Below, piece after piece: positions 14,546-19,266 of a stretch of DNA of 19,266 nucleotides. The notes below the pieces were generated by a model, which saw nothing but the letters and a program-made list of their open reading frames with translations, had not been told where the DNA came from and ran no database searches. The DNA lies in assembly GCA_964429355.1 (NCBI GenBank), contig CAYSCH010000162.1, positions 1 to 19,266 on the forward strand, read 5' to 3'. Source of the DNA: JAAYAY01 sp964429355 (GTDB lineage: Bacteria; Planctomycetota; Planctomycetia; Pirellulales; Thermoguttaceae). The translations under genes and the position numbers were made by a program. Each line of letters opens with the position of its first letter. Position 1 is the first letter of the stretch.

Positions 14546-14571
14546 CTGCGTAAAAACGTCACTTTACACAG
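14546..14571 (-). promoter_or_regulatory. Stem-loop or operator-like inverted repeat in front of rpsU
   Basis: On the minus strand CTGTGTAAA and TTTACGCAG form a 9-bp stem (one G-U pair) around GTGACGTT, starting 64 bases before the rpsU start codon. It could be a leader structure for translational control or a DNA-level operator. The sequence does not decide between these. Confidence 0.35.
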
Positions 14572-14988
14572 AGGGGGGATGCTTGTCCATCCTTTCGCTG
14601 CTGGAGCAGATCCGGGCGATCAGCTCAGGGCATATCGGCTGGAAGACAAACGGCAGACTCAGGCCTGCCCCCGTGGAGCGGACCGGGGCCTCGCGGCTTG
14701 AGATTCCGGTGCCGGCGCCAGGGATCGGTCCCTTTTCCATACCCTAATCCTATCGGTGAGCAGGCGATATCCGAGTCAGGAAATCGGACCGGAAGCCGAT
14801 TACGGAGCGAGAATCGACTTCCCATCTCGGTTCGGGATGACGGCCCCCGGAGCAACCGCTGCAACCCTAAAAGCCTTCCCAGACTAACTTTAAGCGTTTT
14901 TTCGACTGTATCCGCGTCCCATGGCCAACCGATTTGAGTAGCGCGAGCGATAGTACGGTGATCCTCTCGATCTTTCGGAGTATCGAAC

Positions 14989-15240
14989 GTGGGCAGGTCC
15001 CCTGACGAATCCGTTTCTTTGGCCGAATTGGACGCTCGACACGACGAGCTCCTATGCCAGCTTGAAGAACTCGATCAGCGGATCCAGTCTGTGCTCAAGG
15101 AATACCTGCCGCAAAAGGCGACGGGAGCTGTTCAAGCCGCGAGTGATGGCATCCCGCTGCCGGTGCCCATCGAAGCCGAATTCCCCTCGCTGGGGATGCC
15201 CTGCGTCACTTACGCCGGTCCAGGTGCCCCGACTTGTTGA
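14989..15240 (+). CDS. Small coiled-coil protein, function unknown
   Basis: Encodes 83 residues from GTG 14989, with GGAG at 14977-14980 as ribosome binding site. Residues of about 10-42 are a charged helix (ELDARHDELLCQLEELDQRI then QSVLKEYLPQ) with leucine spacing typical of a coiled coil. The C-terminal half is Pro/Gly/Ala-rich and probably disordered. There is no signal peptide or membrane helix. I do not recognise a family, but the clean ribosome binding site and helix favour a real gene. Its last 35 bases overlap the end of the convergent UbiB gene, whose coding pressure could itself create an open frame, although the helical half lies outside that overlap. Confidence 0.55.
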   Translation: MGRSPDESVSLAELDARHDELLCQLEELDQRIQSVLKEYLPQKATGAVQAASDGIPLPVPIEAEFPSLGMPCVTYAGPGAPTC

Positions 15241-16903
15241 TGGCTCGCCAGAGACGCAGGCCCAGAGCAACGCTGAGCCCCACCCCAACAGCTCCAGGTA
15301 CCGAAATCGTTCCGAGCAAGGGAATCTTGTTCAAGAGCCAGAAGCTCCCGACGAGTGGGGGCACGTTCCGGCTGAGCAGGAGCGACGAGCCGAGAAAGAG
15401 CGCGCTAGCCAGCATCCCCAGGACGAGGCGGTTGACAGAGGGCTCGAGCCCTCGATGATCCAAGTGAACGTCGAACTTGCCGCTTTGAACCTGCTCGAGA
15501 ATCTCTGCCAAACCTCTCGGAAGGGTTTCGACCAGATGTTCCAACTGGGCGTAGAATCGCCGCATTTTCCGGATTTTTCGGCCTGGCGAAAGCCGTTTGA
15601 GAATCATTCGCTTCCGGTACGGCCTCATCACTTCGGCAAGGCTGAACCGAGGGCTGAGCAGTTGAGCGGTCCCCTCCAGAGTAACGAGCACCTTGATCAG
15701 CATGGCAACCCGTGCGGGAAGGCTGATCTGGTAGCTGCGGATCATCTCGGTCATATCGTTCAGTGCCCCGGTCAGATCGAAATCGTCAAGGGACTGACTT
15801 GCGTAGAGAGATATGAAATCCGCGACGTCCAGACTCAGCGACGCGCGATCCAGTCCGCTTGGAACAGATCCAACACGTACGATGATCGCCGTAAGGTGCT
15901 CGGCGTCCTGATTGGCGATCGCCAGGAGCATTTCCTCGATGTCTTCATGAAGCCGTTCATCGATCCGCCCGACCATGCCGAAGTCAATAAGTGCAATCAC
16001 ATTATCAGGCATCACCAGGGCGTTTCCCGGATGGGGATCGGCATGATAGAAGCCTTTGCCGAAGATCATTTCCAGATAGAGCGCCGCGCCCCGTCGAGCG
16101 ATCTGATCCAGATCAAGCCCTGAGTCAACGAGCCCTTTGGTATCCGAGAGTTTGATTCCCTCCACGTATTCCATGACCAGGACACGGTTGGTCGACAATT
16201 CGGGGTAACACGTCGGGATGTGGACAGCCGGATCCCGGTGGAAGTCGCGTCCGAATTGCCGCATATTGCGGGCCTCTCGCGTGAAATCGAGTTCATGGCG
16301 GAATACTCGGCGAAACTCAGCGGCCATGGCGATGGGACGATAGTTCTCGAATTCCGGGATTCGTTCGGCCATCTGGGCCAGACCCGTGAGGATATCGAGG
16401 TCGACTTCGACTTTGCGTTGGATCCCAGCCTTCTGAATCTTGACTACGACTTGTTCGCCCGTCTTGAGTCGTGCCCGATGGACCTGACCGATGGAGGCGG
16501 ATGCCAGGGGCTGATCGTCGAACGATTGAAAGACCTGGTCGGGCGGCGATCCCAATTCAATCTCGAGAATGCGTCTTGCGACTTCCGGGGGATCCGCCGG
16601 CACATCCGCCTGAAGCTGCTGCAATTCGTCGGCCAGTGCGACGCCGACCAGATCGGGACGAGTACTGAGAAACTGGCCGAGTTTGATGAAGGTTGGCCCC
16701 AATTCGCCAAGGGCCATCCGCAGTCGCGTCTCCCAGGAATGACGGGCGATGGCAGCTCCACCTGGCGCTTTCAAGAAGTCTTTTGCGAAGTCGGGTCCCA
16801 GGCGGTCGATCCAGCCTGCCAGCCCGTACTTTCCCAGTACGGCGGCGATCTCCCGCCATCGATTGATGTGGCGGTAGACTTGCGGGATGGAGCTGATTCG
16901 CAT
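15206..16903 (-). CDS. UbiB/ABC1 (ADCK) family atypical protein kinase or ATPase
   Basis: Encodes 565 residues on the minus strand. ATG at 16901-16903 is chosen because RISSIPQVYRHINRWREIAA matches the usual family start; an extension to 17092 adds Pro-rich residues unlike the family. Signature motifs are present: K-x-G-Q at 74-77 (TFIKLGQFLSTRPDLVG), the Ala-rich nucleotide loop at 134-142 (ASASIGQVH), Lys155 in VVVKIQ, HELDFTREA at 203-211, the catalytic segment HADPHPGN at 287-294, and the metal-binding DFG at 307-309. Two hydrophobic helices at about 505-550 anchor the C-terminus to the membrane. Relatives support ubiquinone or other isoprenoid lipid metabolism. In anaerobic or quinone-poor bacteria the role is unknown, so no gene symbol is given. 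No quinone gene lies nearby. Confidence 0.93.
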   Translation of the reverse strand: MRISSIPQVYRHINRWREIAAVLGKYGLAGWIDRLGPDFAKDFLKAPGGAAIARHSWETRLRMALGELGPTFIKLGQFLSTRPDLVGVALADELQQLQADVPADPPEVARRILEIELGSPPDQVFQSFDDQPLASASIGQVHRARLKTGEQVVVKIQKAGIQRKVEVDLDILTGLAQMAERIPEFENYRPIAMAAEFRRVFRHELDFTREARNMRQFGRDFHRDPAVHIPTCYPELSTNRVLVMEYVEGIKLSDTKGLVDSGLDLDQIARRGAALYLEMIFGKGFYHADPHPGNALVMPDNVIALIDFGMVGRIDERLHEDIEEMLLAIANQDAEHLTAIIVRVGSVPSGLDRASLSLDVADFISLYASQSLDDFDLTGALNDMTEMIRSYQISLPARVAMLIKVLVTLEGTAQLLSPRFSLAEVMRPYRKRMILKRLSPGRKIRKMRRFYAQLEHLVETLPRGLAEILEQVQSGKFDVHLDHRGLEPSVNRLVLGMLASALFLGSSLLLSRNVPPLVGSFWLLNKIPLLGTISVPGAVGVGLSVALGLRLWRAINKSGHLDRRK

Positions 16904-17074
16904 AACGAGCCAACTAAGGAGGGAGGACCAGCGACTTTCTTCCACTCTAATCGGAAGGCGAGGGTACGGCCAGAAAGATGAGAGGACGTGCCGAAAAAGG
17001 GGGGCTTGCGGCAGCGGTTTCGGGGCCCCGGAGGGTTGCCCAGAAATCCGCGGAAAAAAATATCTTGGGGTGGC

Positions 17075-17102
17075 TTGTAGGGGCTTGGGCAACCGATATA
17101 AT
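17075..17102 (+). promoter_or_regulatory. Candidate upstream promoter (TATAAT -10 box)
   Basis: A perfect TATAAT at 17097-17102 follows a weak -35 (TTGTAG, 17075-17080) by 16 bases. It could drive the rRNA unit from further upstream. On the other strand the same bases give TTATAT with TTGTGT 17 bases before it, a possible promoter for the UbiB gene. Confidence 0.4.
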
Positions 17103-17113
17103 GGCTTCTGTCA

Positions 17114-17139
17114 GTCGCACACAAATGTTTGTGAGTGAC
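17114..17139. repeat. 26-bp imperfect palindrome between the two candidate rRNA promoters
   Basis: Arms GTCGC-A-CACAAA and TTTGTG-A-GTGAC flank a TG centre. The inner six bases of each arm match perfectly; the outer five pair with one G-U. It begins just downstream of the expected start for the 17097 -10 box and resembles an operator or a short leader hairpin. Confidence 0.45.
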
Positions 17140-17201
17140 GGCAATCCAAAGGCCTGTGCCGACTTCCAAAAGAGTTTTTCAGCTTTTTCGGTTTCGACCG
17201 T

Positions 17202-17230
17202 TTGACAAGGAAGTCACCCCTCGCTATATT
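17202..17230 (+). promoter_or_regulatory. Strong sigma-70-type promoter for the 23S rRNA unit
   Basis: TTGACA at 17202-17207, a spacer of exactly 17 bases, and TATATT at 17225-17230. T-rich tracts (17175-17189) lie just upstream, like an UP element. Transcription would start near 17237, about 340 bases before the mature 23S 5' end. No tRNA or 16S gene follows before the 23S. Confidence 0.8.
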
Positions 17231-17272
17231 TGGAATTCTCGCTGGTGCGACAAGCACCGGCGGTTAGATGGT

Positions 17273-17319
17273 CAGGGGACATGCTCCTGTGCGGAGAGTG
17301 GTTAGGAGCATGACCCCTG
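17273..17319 (+). promoter_or_regulatory. Long hairpin in the rRNA leader
   Basis: CAGGGG-A-CATGCTCCT pairs with AGGAGCATG-A-CCCCTG around a 15-base purine-rich loop: 15 base pairs with a single A·A mismatch. It lies about 36 bases after the predicted start of transcription and 48 bases before boxA. Confidence 0.75.
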
Positions 17320-17366
17320 TCTATTTGACAGAGGAGGCTGAGAGGAAGTTGCTCGCAGGCCTTCGT

Positions 17367-17379
17367 TGATCTTTGACAA
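17367..17379 (+). promoter_or_regulatory. boxA-like rRNA antitermination site
   Basis: TGATCTTTGACAA matches the E. coli rrn boxA (TGCTCTTTAACAA) at 11 of 13 positions and lies in the leader of an rRNA gene. NusB and S10 bind such sites to prevent early termination. Confidence 0.7.
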
Positions 17380-17445
17380 TTTGGTTGTGTTTAAGAGTGG
17401 CATCTTAATAAACGTGAGAGCGCCAATGAGCGGTCAACCGTTGCG

Positions 17446-17460
17446 GCTGTCGCAGACAGC
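17446..17460 (+). repeat. Small perfect hairpin in the rRNA leader
   Basis: GCTGTC and GACAGC form a perfect 6-bp stem around a GCA loop, about 65 bases after boxA. Possibly part of leader folding or processing. Confidence 0.4.
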
Positions 17461-17497
17461 AGTGGCGGGAGACTGCGAGATTTGGATCGTTACTTTA

Positions 17498-17518
17498 CAG
17501 CACCGTTCCCTGGTGCTG
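17498..17518 (+). repeat. Perfect 7-bp hairpin in the rRNA leader
   Basis: CAGCACC and GGTGCTG form a perfect stem around a 7-base loop, about 60 bases before the mature 23S 5' end. Possibly a processing or folding signal. Confidence 0.45.
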
Positions 17519-17579
17519 ATCTTGGTAGCAACCATGAGTTGGATGTTCCAGGCGATAGTTTGGAGCGTTGGATTCATGT

Positions 17580-19266
<1,687 letters not shown>

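Larger units (their letters stand above)
14483..14988. other. Intergenic stretch between rpsU and a small coiled-coil gene
   Basis: About 500 bases with no convincing coding frame. It must hold the promoters of both divergent genes, but no clean -35/-10 pair is visible on either strand. Besides the 14546-14571 inverted repeat, two short GC-rich hairpins stand side by side at 14652-14669 (GGCAG/CTGCC) and 14669-14688 (CCCCG/CGGGG). A T6 run lies near 14898. The paired hairpins could mark an unrecognised RNA, but no known RNA family could be matched. Confidence 0.4.
17237..17579 (+). other. 23S rRNA leader, structured, with antitermination signal
   Basis: About 340 bases between the expected transcription start and mature 23S. 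It holds a hairpin at 17242-17259 (CTGGTGC/GCACCGG), a longer one at 17273-17319, a boxA at 17367-17379, and small perfect hairpins at 17446-17460 and 17498-17518. No coding frame is convincing. The part next to 17580 should form one half of the processing stem whose partner lies after the 3' end of 23S, outside the window. Confidence 0.65.

Noticed and set aside
14652..14688. Two adjacent GC hairpins as a possible CRISPR or structured RNA
   Set aside because: The stems differ in sequence, there are no repeated units with spacers, and no known RNA family could be matched; kept only as a note in the intergenic entry.
14234..14701. 155-codon + strand open frame over rpsU
   Set aside because: Antisense to S21, which is unmistakable; the frame continues into non-coding sequence without domain features.
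15062..16981. Long + strand open frames (353 and 253 codons) opposite the UbiB gene
   Set aside because: They lie antisense to a clear UbiB kinase with intact motifs; no family features or ribosome binding sites.
16904..17092. 63-residue N-terminal extension of the UbiB gene
   Set aside because: Pro- and Arg-rich sequence unlike the family, while the ATG at 16903 starts exactly at the conserved N-terminus.
17322..17345. Second TTGACA-like hexamer at about 17325 as another rRNA promoter
   Set aside because: No -10 box at 16-18 bases downstream, and it lies inside the leader after a strong promoter.

Overview
The window looks like a piece of a GC-rich bacterial contig, most likely from the Planctomycetes/PVC group (possibly a Phycisphaerae-like lineage). 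This rests on the flavour of the protein families, a 65-residue ribosomal protein S21, and a 23S rRNA gene with its own promoter and no 16S or tRNA in front of it. The placement is an inference, not a database result. A run of 10 N and an apparent 5-bp duplication that breaks one gene suggest a draft or metagenome assembly.

Layout. (1) 1-335: C-terminal end of a phage-type terminase large subunit, cut by the window edge. (2) 647-916: a small exported coiled-coil protein. (3) 959-8412: a pilus/type II secretion-like cluster on the + strand: FimT/GspH-like pseudopilin, PilM, PilN, PilO (holding the N gap), PilP/GspC-like protein, secretin (PilQ/GspD) and a TPR lipoprotein. Most are packed with 4-bp ATGA/GTGA overlaps. 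(4) 8577-11064: a signalling insert between the envelope part and the motor part: membrane PAS histidine kinase, a frameshifted CheY-type receiver, and a STAS protein. (5) 11091-14041: extension ATPase (PilB/GspE, with an MshEN-type N-terminus) and inner-membrane platform protein (PilC/GspF). (6) 14245-16903: minus-strand rpsU with a candidate terminator and a strong ribosome binding site, a 506-bp spacer, a small + strand coiled-coil protein, and a minus-strand UbiB/ABC1 kinase whose 3' end overlaps it. (7) 17075-19266: promoters, a structured leader with a boxA antitermination site, and the 5' part of 23S rRNA running off the window.

How it fits together. The pilus genes could build one envelope-spanning machine. 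PilM binds the N-terminal tail of PilN, PilN/PilO/PilP link the inner membrane to the secretin, and PilB powers assembly on the PilC platform. The TPR lipoprotein overlaps the secretin stop codon and is a good candidate pilotin or secretin partner. The kinase, receiver and STAS genes sit inside the cluster and may control it. PilB also carries a recognisable c-di-GMP-binding (MshEN) motif. No prepilin peptidase, retraction ATPase or major pilin is present in the window.

The main points worth following up are the signalling genes inside the secretion cluster, the precise 5-bp duplication that breaks the receiver gene, the pilotin candidate, the pseudopilin with Ala in place of Gly at the cleavage site, and the stand-alone 23S transcription unit with its long leader hairpin and nearby 26-bp palindrome.
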